Shown: positions 28,864 through 39,916, numbered from the stretch's first letter. The stretch: 64,000 nucleotides of DNA from Deinococcus aquatilis DSM 23025 (GCF_000378445.1 NZ_KB899708.1:1-64000), one strand, 5' to 3'. A program made the numbers and translations. The notes: generated from the letters alone by a model not told the origin.

Positions 28864-28988
28864 GAGGGTGGATCGTGGAACGTGGTGACAGCGCAGGTGG
28901 GCAGAGGCGCTCAGAGTTTTTGGTTTTGAATTTTGACAACAGACCTAAAGATTCATTTCACATCCCCCACGATCCACGATCCCTCTAC
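28861..28988. repeat. Long imperfect inverted repeat between divergent genes
   Basis: Left GTAGAGGGTGGATCGTGG (28861-28878) and right CCACGATCCACGATCCC plus TCTAC (28967-28988) are near reverse complements. They carry the -10 boxes of both genes. They belong to the same GTGGATCGTGG small-repeat family as 17880-17926 and 44653-44702. The interior (28886-28960) holds an A/T-rich run, with nothing else recognised. Confidence 0.7.
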
Positions 28989-28991
28989 ACT
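28986..28991 (+). promoter_or_regulatory. -10 box (TACACT), leaderless promoter of the nitrilase-family gene
   Basis: 6 bases before the ATG at 28998; no ribosome-binding site. Confidence 0.6.
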
Positions 28992-28997
28992 TTTCCC

Positions 28998-29900
28998 ATG
29001 ACCTCCCTGCGCCTCGCCGCCGCCGCCTACCCCATCGACTTTCTGCCCGACTGGGCGGCGTATCAGGCCAAGCTTTCGGGGTGGGTCGCAGACGCGGCGG
29101 CGCAGGGGGCCAGCCTGTTGGTCTTTCCAGAATATGCAGCGCTGGAATTGGTGGCGCTGTTGCCGCCCGAACTTCACCATGACGTGGTGGAAATGCGGCC
29201 CGCGCTGCAAGCTTTCCTGCCGGAATTTCTGGCGCTGCATTCCCGGCTGGCGCAGCAATACGGCGTGGGCATCGTGGCGGGCAGCCTGCCCGTGGCGCAC
29301 GGCGACGGCTTTGTCAACCGGGCCTACATATTCGGGCCAGACGGCCTTCACAGCCATCAGGACAAGCTGATGATGACCCGCTTCGAGGCCGAGGAATGGC
29401 ACATCTCGCCGGGGTCGGGCCTGCGCGTGTTCGAGTTGGGCGGCGTGCGCTACGGCATCGTCATCTGTTACGACTCCGAATTCCCCTTGATGGCTCGTCA
29501 ACTGGCTGAGGCGGGGGCAGAGGTGCTGCTGGTGCCCTCGTTTACCGGGGCGCGGCGCGGCTATACGCGGGTGCGGGTGGGCAGCATGGCGCGAGCGCTA
29601 GAAAATCAGGTGTACGCCGTTCATGCACCCCTGATTGCCAACGCCGCGTGGACCTACGCCGTGGAGGACGCGGTGGGCATGGCAGGCGTCTACACCCCCG
29701 CCGACGATGGCCTGCCCGAAGACGGCGTGCTGGCGCAGGGCGGCTGGAACGAACCCGGCTGGCTGGTGGCCGACCTCGACCTGAGCCTGACCCGGCATGT
29801 GCGGGCAGACGGCCATGTGCTGAACTGGCGTGACCGCGTGGCCGGGGCAGAGCGCGTAACCCCCGCCGAAGTGGTGAATCTGGAGGGAGTCAGGGCATGA
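28998..29900 (+). CDS. Carbon-nitrogen hydrolase (nitrilase superfamily)
   Basis: A 300-residue amidase/nitrilase-type enzyme. The catalytic triad is in place: Glu45 in [11 protein letters not shown], Lys123 in [11 protein letters not shown], Cys157 in [10 protein letters not shown]. The segment [37 protein letters not shown] matches the branch that includes R-amidase and omega-amidase-like proteins. The substrate cannot be named. Starts leaderless at 28998. The GNAT gene starts within its stop (ATGA), so the two form an operon. Confidence 0.9.
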   Translation: MTSLRLAAAAYPIDFLPDWAAYQAKLSGWVADAAAQGASLLVFPEYAALELVALLPPELHHDVVEMRPALQAFLPEFLALHSRLAQQYGVGIVAGSLPVAHGDGFVNRAYIFGPDGLHSHQDKLMMTRFEAEEWHISPGSGLRVFELGGVRYGIVICYDSEFPLMARQLAEAGAEVLLVPSFTGARRGYTRVRVGSMARALENQVYAVHAPLIANAAWTYAVEDAVGMAGVYTPADDGLPEDGVLAQGGWNEPGWLVADLDLSLTRHVRADGHVLNWRDRVAGAERVTPAEVVNLEGVRA

Positions 29901-30412
29901 CCTCCCCGCTGACCGTCCGTGCCCTGACTGCCGCCGACGCCCCCGCCTACCGTGCCGTGCGCTTGACAAGCCTGCAAAACGACCCCGCCGCCTTCATCTC
30001 CACCGCCGCCGAATTTGCCGCCCGAACTCTGCCCGACGTGGCCGAACGCCTCGCGCCCACCGATCTGGCCGTGACTTTCGGTGCGTTCGCAGAGGCCGAA
30101 TTGGTGGGCCTGCTGACGGTGGCTCGCGAATCCAGACCCAGCCTGACCCACCGGGCCAATGTGTTTGGAGTCTCGGTGCTGCCCGCCGCACGGGGCCGGG
30201 GCGCAGGCGGGGCGCTACTGGAGGCGGGCCTGGCCCAGATTCGCACCTGGGCAGGCGTGACAGTTGTTCTGCTGGGCGTCACCGAAACCCAGCACGCCGC
30301 CCGAAGGTTGTACGAGCGGTACGGCTTTACGGTGTGGGGGACACAGCCGGACGCCGTGCAGGATGCGAGCGGGGCAACATTGGCCGAGCATCACATGTGG
30401 CTGCGGTTGTAG
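29897..30412 (+). CDS. GNAT-family N-acetyltransferase
   Basis: A 171-residue acetyltransferase. The acetyl-CoA binding motif A is [24 protein letters not shown] (residues about 93-116), followed by the [25 protein letters not shown] motif B (120-145) and a C-terminal DHxWLRL-like end (EHHMWLRL). The protein probably acetylates a small amine or a protein N-terminus; the acceptor is unknown. ATG 29897 overlaps the hydrolase stop by 4 bases. Repeat D begins 15 bases after the stop. Confidence 0.9.
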   Translation: MTSPLTVRALTAADAPAYRAVRLTSLQNDPAAFISTAAEFAARTLPDVAERLAPTDLAVTFGAFAEAELVGLLTVARESRPSLTHRANVFGVSVLPAARGRGAGGALLEAGLAQIRTWAGVTVVLLGVTETQHAARRLYERYGFTVWGTQPDAVQDASGATLAEHHMWLRL

Positions 30413-30426
30413 GAGGTGTGAGGGTA

Positions 30427-30524
30427 AACCCCCCCGTTGCTGGGCAACGCCCCCCCTCAAGGGGAGGACAAGGGCATTGGTGCTCCCCTTTAAGAGGGGC
30501 TGGCTGCGAAGCAGACTGGGGGGT
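30427..30524 (+). repeat. Cloverleaf-like dispersed repeat, copy D
   Basis: A 98-base copy directly after the GNAT gene. Arms: GTTGC-TGG-GCAAC; a G/C-rich arm (GGGGAG/CTCCCC with a mismatched TCAA middle); CTGC-GAA-GCAG. It is joined to the larger composite repeat at 30525-30730. Confidence 0.85.
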
Positions 30525-30730
30525 CATCCCACCCACCCCACACCGTCCCCGCCCAAATGCATGTGAGGCCGTCGTGCGTGCAACGCGCGGGCCAATTCCA
30601 GTATCAAGACGACTGGCAATTCCGCTTCAGAGGAACGATCTAGCCGAACCAAAATACGACAAGATCACTCCTGCCGAGCGCAGCGAACACTCCCCTGACC
30701 CCTCTGGGGGCGGGGGCTGGGGGGTGGGGG
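30525..30730 (+). repeat. Composite repeat block D2 (second family), with G-quadruplex end
   Basis: About 200 bases very similar to 32151-32373. Landmarks in order: CATCCCACCC; AAATGCATGTGAGGCCGTCGT; two direct CAATTCC motifs 24 bases apart; TGCCGAGCGCAGCGA; CACTCCCCTGACCCCTCT; then G-runs. It lacks 21 bases present in the other copy. I see no gene in the gap 30413-30846. Confidence 0.85.
30706..30730 (+). other. G-quadruplex motif (G5-C-G5-CT-G6-T-G5)
   Basis: Four runs of five or six G with loops of 1, 2 and 1 bases, a textbook G-quadruplex former. It lies about 115 bases upstream of the S66 peptidase start on the same strand. Confidence 0.8.
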
Positions 30731-30846
30731 TAAACCGTAGGAGAAGGCCCAAAACCCCGCCGCCATACAAAAGCCAAAGCTAAAGCAACAAACCCCTCCG
30801 CCACTTTGCCCATGCCTCTCCCCCGCCCCGCCCGCTACTCTGACGC

Positions 30847-31899
30847 ATGTCCAGCCCGACTGCCCCCACCACACCGCCCGTCTTTGTTCGCCCACCCCGC
30901 CTCGTGCCGGGTTCGCGGGTGGCAGCCCTGAGCCTGTCCAGCGGCTTCGTGACTGAAGTGATGGGCCGCTACCGCGCTGGCGTGCAGCAGGTGGCCGACA
31001 GCCTCGGCTGGGAGATCGTGCCCGCTCCCAATGCCCTGCGCGGCCCCGACTATCTGGACGCGCACCCCGAAGCCCGCGCCGACGACCTGCACTGGGCGCT
31101 TCAGAATCCCGAGATTCACGGCATGGTCAGCATTATTGGCGGCGACGACAGCATTCGCCTGCTGCCGTACCTGAAACCCGAACTGATCCGCGCCTATCCC
31201 AAAGCGTTTCTGGGCTACAGCGATTCCACCTTTACTCTGTTGCAGTTTGCGCGGGCGGGCGTGATGGCCTACCACGGCCCCGCCCTGCTGACCGATCTGG
31301 CCGAGAACGGCGGCATTCATCCCTTCACGTTGAAGGGAGTGCGGCGGGCACTGGTGCTGGATGAACCCTTCGACCTGACGCCCGCGCCAGAGTGGACGCA
31401 GGCCGGACAGGACTGGGAAGACGAGGCCGCCCAGCACGTTCGCCGCCCCTTCCTGCCCGGTGATGGCTGGGAATGGCTTCAGGGTCACGCGCCCGCCGAG
31501 GGACACCTGCTGGGAGGCTGCATAGAAATTCTGGACATGCTGAACGGCACTCCCGGCTGGCCCAGCCCCGACCTGTGGCGCGGCGCGGTCTTGGCCCTGG
31601 AAACCAGTGAGGATGTCCCCTCGCCCGCCCAGGTCGGCTACTGGCTGCGGAACTTTGCCGCGCAGGGCATCCTGGCCGGGGCCGCTGGCCTGATCCTCGC
31701 CCGCCCTCGTAAATACACTCCAGACATGACCGCCAGCCTCTACGGTTGGGTACGCCGCGTGCTGAACGAGGCAGGCCGCGCCGATCTACCCGTGGTTGCC
31801 AACGTAGATTTTGGGCATACCAGCCCCCAACTGACGCTTCCTATCGGGGCAAGGGTCAGGCTCGATCCGGCGGCGGGGCGAGTCACGGTTTGGGGATAG
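30847..31899 (+). CDS. S66-family peptidase (LD-carboxypeptidase/MccF-like)
   Basis: A 350-residue serine peptidase-like protein. The nucleophile elbow GYSDST places Ser at residue 125; IIGGDDSIRLLPYL (95-110) is the family's GG-D loop; the Glu of the triad is in AVLALETSED (about 256) and the His in ANVDFGHTSPQ (about 330). The family includes murein LD-carboxypeptidases and MccF, which cleaves microcin C-type compounds. The length and the SDST pattern lean to the MccF side. A TACTCT box (30836-30841) 5 bases before ATG 30847 suggests a leaderless message. Confidence 0.88.
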   Translation: MSSPTAPTTPPVFVRPPRLVPGSRVAALSLSSGFVTEVMGRYRAGVQQVADSLGWEIVPAPNALRGPDYLDAHPEARADDLHWALQNPEIHGMVSIIGGDDSIRLLPYLKPELIRAYPKAFLGYSDSTFTLLQFARAGVMAYHGPALLTDLAENGGIHPFTLKGVRRALVLDEPFDLTPAPEWTQAGQDWEDEAAQHVRRPFLPGDGWEWLQGHAPAEGHLLGGCIEILDMLNGTPGWPSPDLWRGAVLALETSEDVPSPAQVGYWLRNFAAQGILAGAAGLILARPRKYTPDMTASLYGWVRRVLNEAGRADLPVVANVDFGHTSPQLTLPIGARVRLDPAAGRVTVWG

Positions 31900-31920
31900 A
31901 GAAAAATTCCAAGGCCCAGA

Positions 31921-32022
31921 CCGTCCCAGCCGTGCAAGGCTGTCGTCCACGCAGTAGGAGGGTCAATTCCACTTCAGATGAACGCTCCTGCCAAGCTCGA
32001 ACGCGACAAGATCACCTCCCTG
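31921..32022 (+). repeat. Degenerate partial copy of the composite repeat
   Basis: It resembles the middle of D2/E2: GGCTGTCGTCCACGCAGTAGG, one CAATTCC instead of two, then CCAAGCTCGAACGCGACAAG. It looks as if one 24-base unit between the direct CAATTCC motifs was lost. The gap 31900-32430 holds repeats only. Confidence 0.65.
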
Positions 32023-32050
32023 ATTTCCTTGGAGACGGGCGGCAAGGATA

Positions 32051-32150
32051 AACCCCCCCGTTGCTGCCGCAACGCCCCCCCTCAAGGGGAGGAACAAACC
32101 TCTTTTGTGCTCCCCTCAAGGGGGGCTGGCTGCGAAGCAGCCTGGGGGGT
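32051..32150 (+). repeat. Cloverleaf-like dispersed repeat, copy E
   Basis: A 100-base copy after the S66 gene. Arms: GTTGC-TGCC-GCAAC; GCCCCCC/GGGGGGC plus GGGGAG/CTCCCC; GCTGC-GAA-GCAGC. It continues directly into composite block E2. Confidence 0.85.
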
Positions 32151-32373
32151 CATCCCACCCCACGTCGTCCCCTCCCAAATGCGTGTGAGGCCGTCGTCCA
32201 CGAAGTGGGCGGGCCAATTCCATTATCAATACGACTGGCAATTCCGCTTCAAACGAGCAATTTAGCCAAGCTAGAACGCGACAAGCTCAATCCTGCCGAG
32301 CGCAGCGACCACTCCCCTGACCCCTCTGCTTCGCAGCTTTTCAAGTCTGGGGGCGGGGGCTGGGGGGTGGGGG
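32151..32373 (+). repeat. Composite repeat block E2 (second family)
   Basis: A close copy of 30525-30730, with 21 additional bases (GCTTCGCAGCTTTTCAAGTC and one more) before the G-runs. A small hairpin position reads CCAC-GAA-GTGG here but GCGT-GCA-ACGC in D2, so both keep pairing. Confidence 0.85.
32349..32373 (+). other. G-quadruplex motif (G5-C-G5-CT-G6-T-G5), second copy
   Basis: Identical in layout to the motif at 30706-30730. It lies 58 bases beyond the 3' end of the histidine kinase gene, on the opposite strand to that gene. Confidence 0.8.
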
Positions 32374-32430
32374 AATCCAACGTGGGGGAAGATCCAAAAC
32401 CCCGCCTGCATTCGGCAAAAAAGCCGGAGC

Positions 32431-33861
32431 CTACCCCGCCCCCACCTCATCCTCATCGTCGCCCAGCGCCGCGCCCGGAATGGTCAGCACAAATTCTGCG
32501 CCGCTGGTGGGCTGCGTGCTGGCCGTCAGGGTACCGCCGTGCATCAGCGCAATCTGACGGCTGACGCTGAGGCCAAGGCCGCTGCTGCCGCTGCCGCTGA
32601 TAAACGGCTCGAAGATCCGGTCTCCCAAGTCGGCAGGCAGGCCGGGGCCGGTGTCGCACACACGGAAGGTGATGACTTCGGGCGTTTCGGTGAGGGTAAT
32701 GACCACGCGCCCATCGGGGCCAGCGGCGCGGCGGCCATTGGCAAGCAGATTGCGAATGGCCTGCGTCAGGCGGTCAGGGTCGCACAGCAGATTGCCCGTC
32801 CAGTCTCCATCGAACACGGTGCCGGGAACCAGACGGTCCAGGCGGCCCTGCAACGTGCGTGAGGGAATGAAGTGCCAGGCCAGTTTCAGTTCCAGTTGAC
32901 CGCGTGCCAACTGCATCAAATCTTGCGTGGTAAAGGTGAGTTCATCGGCCACCAGCGCGGCTCGCTGCACTTCGGCGTCTCCGGTGCGCTCGCCTGCGCG
33001 GGCGAGGCTGGCCCGCAGCACGGTCAGGGGTGCGCCCAACTCATGCACGATCTGGCCCAGCAACTGCTTTTCGCGGGCCTGACCCGCATCGATTCTGACC
33101 AACAGGCGGTTGATGGCCGTCAGCAGGCGGTGAACCTCATCTTCGCGGGCAGGCAGCGGGAGGGTGGCGACCGAATGGGTGGGGTCGATCTGATCGGCCA
33201 AGGTGGCGGCGCGGCCCAGGCCAGTCAGGGCGCGGCGGCCCACCCACAGCCCGATCAGGAGCATCAATACAGGCGTGACCAACAGTGCCAGAGCCAGTGC
33301 CCGGCCCGCACTCACTCGGGCGTCCACCAGCGCGTCGGTCGGCAGGCCCACCCACAGCGTGCCGAAATCGCCCACCTTGCGGGTCACGGCCCTGACCGGA
33401 GTTTCCTGAATATTGACCTGCGCCTGCTCAGCAAACGGGAAGGGTGACTTTTCGTAATCGCGCAGGCTGGGGCTGGCAACGATCACCTGTCCGTCCTGCC
33501 CGATCAGCATGGTGTAGCCGCCCGCTGGCCCCGACGCCTTGCCCAGCGTCTGGCGGCCCCCCACATAGGCTTCGGCCAGGGTGTCGGCCCGCTCGTTCAG
33601 ACGGGCATCGAACTGGGCGTCCATCTGGCGCAGCAGCAGCGTAATCACGCCCAGCCCGATCACGCTGATCAGGGCCAGCGAGACCAGTGTATAAACCAGC
33701 GCCAGCCGGAAGCGCAGGCTGTGCCGCCATGCCACCCGCGCCGTATACAGGCCCGCACCGGGGGTAATCGGTACGCCCAGCCCACCCACCTGCACTACAC
33801 CCGCCATCGGAGGAGTGCGGGAGAGATCAGCATCGGCGGGAGAGACCGGGCGCGGCGTCAT
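32431..33861 (-). CDS. Sensor histidine kinase (two-component, HAMP type)
   Basis: A 476-residue membrane kinase. TM1 at about 52-77 ([24 protein letters not shown]), an outside sensor domain of some 110 residues, TM2 at 188-208, HAMP-like region, then the H-box [19 protein letters not shown] with phospho-His 273. ATPase boxes: NLLANGRRA (N), [20 protein letters not shown] (G1) and [17 protein letters not shown] (G2). The cytoplasmic lead (residues 1-45) is unusually long. The response regulator gene lies 33 bases upstream on the same strand, so they form one system. The signal is unknown. Confidence 0.92.
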   Translation of the reverse strand: MTPRPVSPADADLSRTPPMAGVVQVGGLGVPITPGAGLYTARVAWRHSLRFRLALVYTLVSLALISVIGLGVITLLLRQMDAQFDARLNERADTLAEAYVGGRQTLGKASGPAGGYTMLIGQDGQVIVASPSLRDYEKSPFPFAEQAQVNIQETPVRAVTRKVGDFGTLWVGLPTDALVDARVSAGRALALALLVTPVLMLLIGLWVGRRALTGLGRAATLADQIDPTHSVATLPLPAREDEVHRLLTAINRLLVRIDAGQAREKQLLGQIVHELGAPLTVLRASLARAGERTGDAEVQRAALVADELTFTTQDLMQLARGQLELKLAWHFIPSRTLQGRLDRLVPGTVFDGDWTGNLLCDPDRLTQAIRNLLANGRRAAGPDGRVVITLTETPEVITFRVCDTGPGLPADLGDRIFEPFISGSGSSGLGLSVSRQIALMHGGTLTASTQPTSGAEFVLTIPGAALGDDEDEVGAG

Positions 33862-33894
33862 AGGCGGTTCAATTGCGGCTCAGACCCGAAGCAC

Positions 33895-34554
33895 TCAGAC
33901 CTGAAGTACATAGCCGACATTACGAATCGTGCGAATCCGCAGATCGCTGGCCGACTGTTCCAACTTTTTGCGAAGCTGCGAAATCCGTACCTCCACCGAA
34001 TTGGAGTTGGGAGTTTCCCAGCCGTACAGGTGAGATTCGATGTCGGCGCGGCTGAAGACACGCTCGGGCGTCCGCATCATCAGTTCCAGAATGCGGGCCT
34101 CGTGTTCGGTCAGGTTGATGTTCTTGTCGTTGACAGTCAGCAGCAGGCTGGAGGTGCTGAGGCTGGTATTGCCCAGATTCACGCCCGTGCCCGCAGCAGT
34201 GCGGCGCAGCAGCGCGGTGATACGGGCATCAAGTTCCGGCATCGCAAAAGGTTTGGTCAGGTAATCGTCGGCCCCGGCATTCAGGCCCGCGACCCGCTCC
34301 TGTACACCGCTGCGGGCCGAGAGCACCAGCACGGGCGTACTGGAATATTGCCGCAGAGCCTGCACCAGATCGAGGCCGTCGCCGTCGGGCAGGTTCAGGT
34401 CCAGCAAGATCAGCTGGGCGCTGTGGGTACCCAGCCAGGCCTGCGCGTCTTTGAGGGTCGCCGCATGGTGCACCTGATAATCGGCGGACAGATATTCCTT
34501 GAGCAGCGGCCCCAAATGGGGATCGTCCTCCACAACCAGAATCTGGGCAAGCAT
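33895..34554 (-). CDS. OmpR/PhoB-family response regulator
   Basis: A 219-residue DNA-binding regulator. Receiver domain 1-115 with phospho-Asp52 in [13 protein letters not shown] and Lys in DDYLTKPF. The winged-helix effector domain (125-219) has [31 protein letters not shown] and the recognition helix [15 protein letters not shown]. First gene of the pair with the kinase at 32431; AAGGAGAC before ATG 34554 supports the start. Confidence 0.93.
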   Translation of the reverse strand: MLAQILVVEDDPHLGPLLKEYLSADYQVHHAATLKDAQAWLGTHSAQLILLDLNLPDGDGLDLVQALRQYSSTPVLVLSARSGVQERVAGLNAGADDYLTKPFAMPELDARITALLRRTAAGTGVNLGNTSLSTSSLLLTVNDKNINLTEHEARILELMMRTPERVFSRADIESHLYGWETPNSNSVEVRISQLRKKLEQSASDLRIRTIRNVGYVLQV

Positions 34555-34665
34555 GGGTCAGTCTCCTTGGGGAAAAGATGAGAGTTCTGGGCTGATCTTA
34601 CTGCGCTCCCCCGGTAGCGTGCGCTCCATTTCCTGCAAAAATGGCCGCCTTCCGGTGGGATGCCT

Positions 34666-35106
34666 CTATTTGGTGTCTGTCCCCGCCGCCTTAAGGCCCG
34701 GCAGACTCAGGGTCTGACCACTGGGCTGTCCGCTCACGCTGAGCTTGAAGGCCGACAGAAAACGGGCCAGAGTCAGCGTCGTGTTGGGCGCAGCAGCATT
34801 CAGACTCTGGGCACTGAGCCTCTGCTCGGGCGCTTGCAGGGTCAGTTGCCCGGCCTTCAGGGTTCCATCGTAACGGCTCTGTAGACCGGGAAAAGCGTTT
34901 CTGGCCTTCTCTTCATCCGTCTGGGAAAACAGCACCACGACCGGGCCGCTGTAATTGGGCACCGTCTGCACACTGAACTTGCTGCCGCTGCTCTCGCCGT
35001 ACCCCAATTTGGTCTGCAGTTCCCGGTCCCACACGATCAGTTTCAGCCCCTGTGCCGGAGCAGCCAGAGCCAACAGACAGATCAGAGAGAGGGTACGGCG
35101 TTTCAT
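34666..35106 (-). CDS. Small secreted protein of unknown function (DUF4174-like)
   Basis: A 146-residue protein with signal peptide MKRRTLSLICLLALAAPAQG. The body, LIVWDRELQTKLGYGESSG through VVVLFSQTDEEKARNAFPGLQSRYDG, resembles thioredoxin-fold DUF4174-type proteins only loosely and has no CxxC. The C-terminus is Ala/Thr/Ser rich. ATG 35106 is chosen because it begins the signal peptide and a TACACT box (35114-35119) lies 7 bases upstream, another leaderless layout. Function unknown. Confidence 0.72.
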   Translation of the reverse strand: MKRRTLSLICLLALAAPAQGLKLIVWDRELQTKLGYGESSGSKFSVQTVPNYSGPVVVLFSQTDEEKARNAFPGLQSRYDGTLKAGQLTLQAPEQRLSAQSLNAAAPNTTLTLARFLSAFKLSVSGQPSGQTLSLPGLKAAGTDTK

Positions 35107-35113
35107 TAGGGTC

Positions 35114-35119
35114 AGTGTA
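35114..35119 (-). promoter_or_regulatory. -10 box (TACACT), leaderless promoter of the secreted-protein gene
   Basis: On the minus strand 7 bases before the ATG at 35106. Confidence 0.55.
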
Positions 35120-35160
35120 TCCAATGGGGGGCAACAGGCTGAGTAGCAGGGAGAAAAACG

Positions 35161-35183
35161 TTGAATAATTCACAATTATTGAA
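35161..35183. promoter_or_regulatory. A/T-rich palindrome AATAATT-CAC-AATTATT
   Basis: A perfect 7-bp inverted repeat with a 3-base centre, extended by TT/AA one base further out. It lies about 55 bases upstream of the secreted-protein start, where a regulator could bind. It stands out in this G+C-rich sequence. Confidence 0.5.
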
Positions 35184-35298
35184 GGTTTACTTTTTGCTCA
35201 GGACGCCAGAAATCCTTTGACTCCTGATCTTATCTATTCAAGCTGACGCGCCCTTGACCGGAACTTAAAGGAGTGCCTGCCCTCGGTACGCGGAATGC

Positions 35299-36941
35299 TC
35301 ACAGCACCCGGACGGCCAGAATGACGCGCTCCTGGGTACTGACCGCCACCTCGGTACAGCTCAGGCGAGGGTGCGCCCACAGGCGTTCGCGCTCCGGGTC
35401 GCCGCCGTGCAGGGCAGGGGGCAACAGCGCAGGCGGACTGAAGTTGTCCAGCACCAGCATTCCGCCGGGAGTCAGGGCGTCGATCAGACTCTCCAGATGC
35501 TCTGTCTCGCGTTTGGCCGGAGCCGCATCACTGAAGATCAGGTCAAAGGGGCCGTCTTTCAGGGCGTCTTGCCAGTCACCATACAGAGCGGTCACGCGGG
35601 CCTCTCCCTTCAGGACTTCACGGGTTATGGCGGCCCGCTCGGGGTGAACTTCTACCGTCAGCAGATGTGCGCCTGCGCTGAGGCCCGCCAACAACCACGC
35701 CGCGCCCACACCCACGCCGCTGCCCAATTCCAAGAAGCGTGCGCCGGGGCGACTGGCCGCCAGGGTTCGCAGCAAGCGCCCGGTTTCCAGGCTGCAAGAG
35801 CGGTCAAAGTTCAGGCGTTCGGCCTCGGCCAGAACGTGGGCCACACGGGGCGGCAGGGCCAAAGCCGGGTGTGTTTGCTTGCGGGCGGCCAGCACCTCGC
35901 GCACCTGAGGGTCGTCGGCCCACGGCAGCGCACGCGGGTTGATCCAGGCCCGCCCCCGCCGCTCGGGGCTGGGGTGCAATTCGGGATGATCGGGGTGCAG
36001 GCGGGCCGGAAAACACAGCGCTCCTTCCGTCAAGGGCACAGGATCGCCCGCCAGTTCCACCACCGCGCCGCACTCTTCCCACGCCTCCCGCACCGCCGCC
36101 GCGCCCGCTTCCTCGCCGGGGTGAATGCCGCCGCCGGGAAGTGTCCAGCCACCCCACTCCAGCTCGGTCATCAGGATTTGGTCCTGGTGCTCTATCCAGA
36201 CGCAGGCGCGGCCCGTTCGGTCGTCTGTGAGTGGGACGTGGTCAGTGGTGAGTGGGTCGGTTGCCGTAGGTTCCCAGCTTGCGAGCAGGAGGGACAGGAC
36301 TTCATCCAGTTCGGCATTGCGGGCACGCAACGCGGTCAATGCGCCGGAAGCGTGGAGGGCCTGGGCGGCGGTCAGGTCGGCTGAGTACGGTTTAAAGGTC
36401 TGCATGAGCGGGGCAAAGAGGCTATGTCCGGCTTCCAGCCAACCAGCCAACACCAACCGCAGGGCCGCCACCTGCACCGCGCCCGGCGCTCGGCCCACCG
36501 AGATACCCTTTTTGGCAACATAAGGATCATCGGTGAGCAGGCGTGTGCAGCCCGCCCAGGGGTCAGGCGCGGCGTACTGCACGGCGCGGATACCGCTCAT
36601 GGCAATGGCTCCGGCACACTGCGGGCAGGGCTGCACGGTGGTCAGCAGCGTCCAGCCGTACACCTCCGGGCGCGGCGTTTCGGCCAGATTCAGCAGCGCG
36701 TTGATTTCGGCGTGGGCCAGATCATGCCCGCCGATCTGCCCGCCCTCCGCGCCCCGCGCCTCGCCCAAGCGGTTGCGCCCCCGTGCGATGACCCGGCCCG
36801 CGCCGTCCACGATCACGGCCCCGATGGGATAGGAGCCGGAACCATACGCGGCCCACGCCTCGGCCAAAGCCGCGTGCCAACCGGCAGGAAGTGGGGTTGG
36901 GTTTTGCCCACGTTCCACGATCCACCCCCCACGCTCCAGAT

Positions 36942-36945
<4 letters not shown>
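35299..36945 (-). CDS. Three-domain fusion: nucleoside deaminase - Nudix hydrolase - O-methyltransferase
   Basis: One open frame of 548 residues. Residues 20-225 are a cytidine/deoxycytidylate-deaminase-like domain with zinc motifs HAE (78-80) and PCPQC (106-110). Residues 245-355 are a Nudix domain: box GGGIHPGEEAGAAAVREAWE then ECG (271-293). Residues 380-548 are a class I methyltransferase with SAM motif LELGSGVGVG (405-414), similar to catechol-type O-methyltransferases. The linker 229-241 (TDPLTTDHVPLTD) is encoded by the CCACTCACC-type intergenic repeat, and residues 5-13 (RGGWIVERG) by the GTGGATCGTGG-type repeat. GTG 36945 overlaps the stop of the GGDEF gene. The true start may be GTG 36918. 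Substrates unknown. Confidence 0.85.
36223..36261. repeat. CCACTCACC-type small repeat inside the fusion gene
   Basis: GTGAGTGGGACGTGGTCAGT followed by GGTGAGTGGG, the same kind of sequence found between genes at 342, 5029-5112 and 19601-19631. Here it is read in frame as an inter-domain linker. Confidence 0.65.
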
Positions 36946-37547
<602 letters not shown>

Positions 37548-37835
37548 CAGCAGTCCTCCAGACAGGGGAAATACGGCGGGGCGATCAACCGGGCATCAGG
37601 TCAATCTATGCATATGTCTACGTTACATATATATGTTACACGTAAGAGACCAAAAGGCAATATATGATTTGAGCGTGCTAGACGCACTTGAGCGCACCAC
37701 ACTCAGATTCTCAGCTTCCGCTATTTGACATTTCTGTAGAAGAGCGACTAGCATGCCGTCTGGAACGGCAAAAACTCGCCGGGTTGTCTGGTGGGTGTTG
37801 CCCTTGATCCCAATTCACATTACGGAGGACTACCC
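37548..37835. promoter_or_regulatory. groESL / GGDEF-RHH divergent control region
   Basis: For groESL: -35 TTGACA at 37725-37730, 18-base spacer, -10 TAGCAT at 37749-37754, then GCCGT-CTGGA-ACGGC hairpin (37755-37769) and GGAGG before groES. Nearer the GGDEF gene: an A/T block with direct GTTACA repeats 12 bases apart and the palindrome ACATATATATGT (about 37622-37642), and GCGT-GCTAG-ACGC at 37672-37684. No CIRCE element was found. The rest of the gap shows nothing further. Confidence 0.65.
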
Positions 37836-38123
37836 ATGCTTAAACCTTTGGGCGATCGTGTGCTGGTTGAAATTGTCGAAGAGACTGAAACGAAGACTGC
37901 GGGCGGACTGTACGTGCCTGACAGCGCCAAAGAAAAGAGCCAGCGCGGACGCGTCGTGGCTGTCGGCAACGGCAAAGTGCTGGAAAACGGAACCCGTATG
38001 GCCGTCGAAGTGAACGTGGGCGACGTGGTGTATTTCGCCAAGTACGGCGGCACCGAAGTCACGCTGGAAGGCAAGAACTACAGCCTGCTGGCCGAACGCG
38101 ACATCCTCGCCATCGTTGAGTAA
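37836..38123 (+). CDS. groES: Co-chaperonin GroES
   Basis: The 95-residue lid of the GroEL folding chamber. Classic sequence: [45 protein letters not shown], with the mobile loop at about 18-32, and [27 protein letters not shown] at the end. GGAGG lies 8 bases before ATG 37836. The first gene of the groESL operon, 79 bases before groEL. Confidence 0.98.
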   Translation: MLKPLGDRVLVEIVEETETKTAGGLYVPDSAKEKSQRGRVVAVGNGKVLENGTRMAVEVNVGDVVYFAKYGGTEVTLEGKNYSLLAERDILAIVE

Positions 38124-38190
38124 AGGCAAAGCTGGGCTGCCGTCACTGGCCGTCTGCTCTTGACCTCTCCCATCACCACTCACTCTTTAA

Positions 38191-39843
<1,653 letters not shown>

Positions 39844-39865
39844 AGCAGGTAGATTCAAATAAAAG

Positions 39866-39895
39866 AGCCGGGGCGTTTGCCTCGGCTTTTTTTGT
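39866..39895 (+). terminator. Rho-independent terminator of groESL
   Basis: AGCCGGGGC and GCCTCGGCT (9 bp, one G-T pair) around a GTTT loop, followed directly by eight T. Confidence 0.92.
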
Positions 39896-39916
39896 TAGGT
39901 GTGAGTAGCACACCTT

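Noticed and set aside
30413..32430. CRISPR array
   Set aside because: Repeats here are long, few, and not evenly spaced with unique spacers of constant size; no cas genes are near.
37670..37770. Possible CIRCE element before groESL
   Set aside because: TTAGCACTC-N9-GAGTGCTAA is not present; only a short GCGT/ACGC hairpin and GCCGT/ACGGC hairpin are seen.
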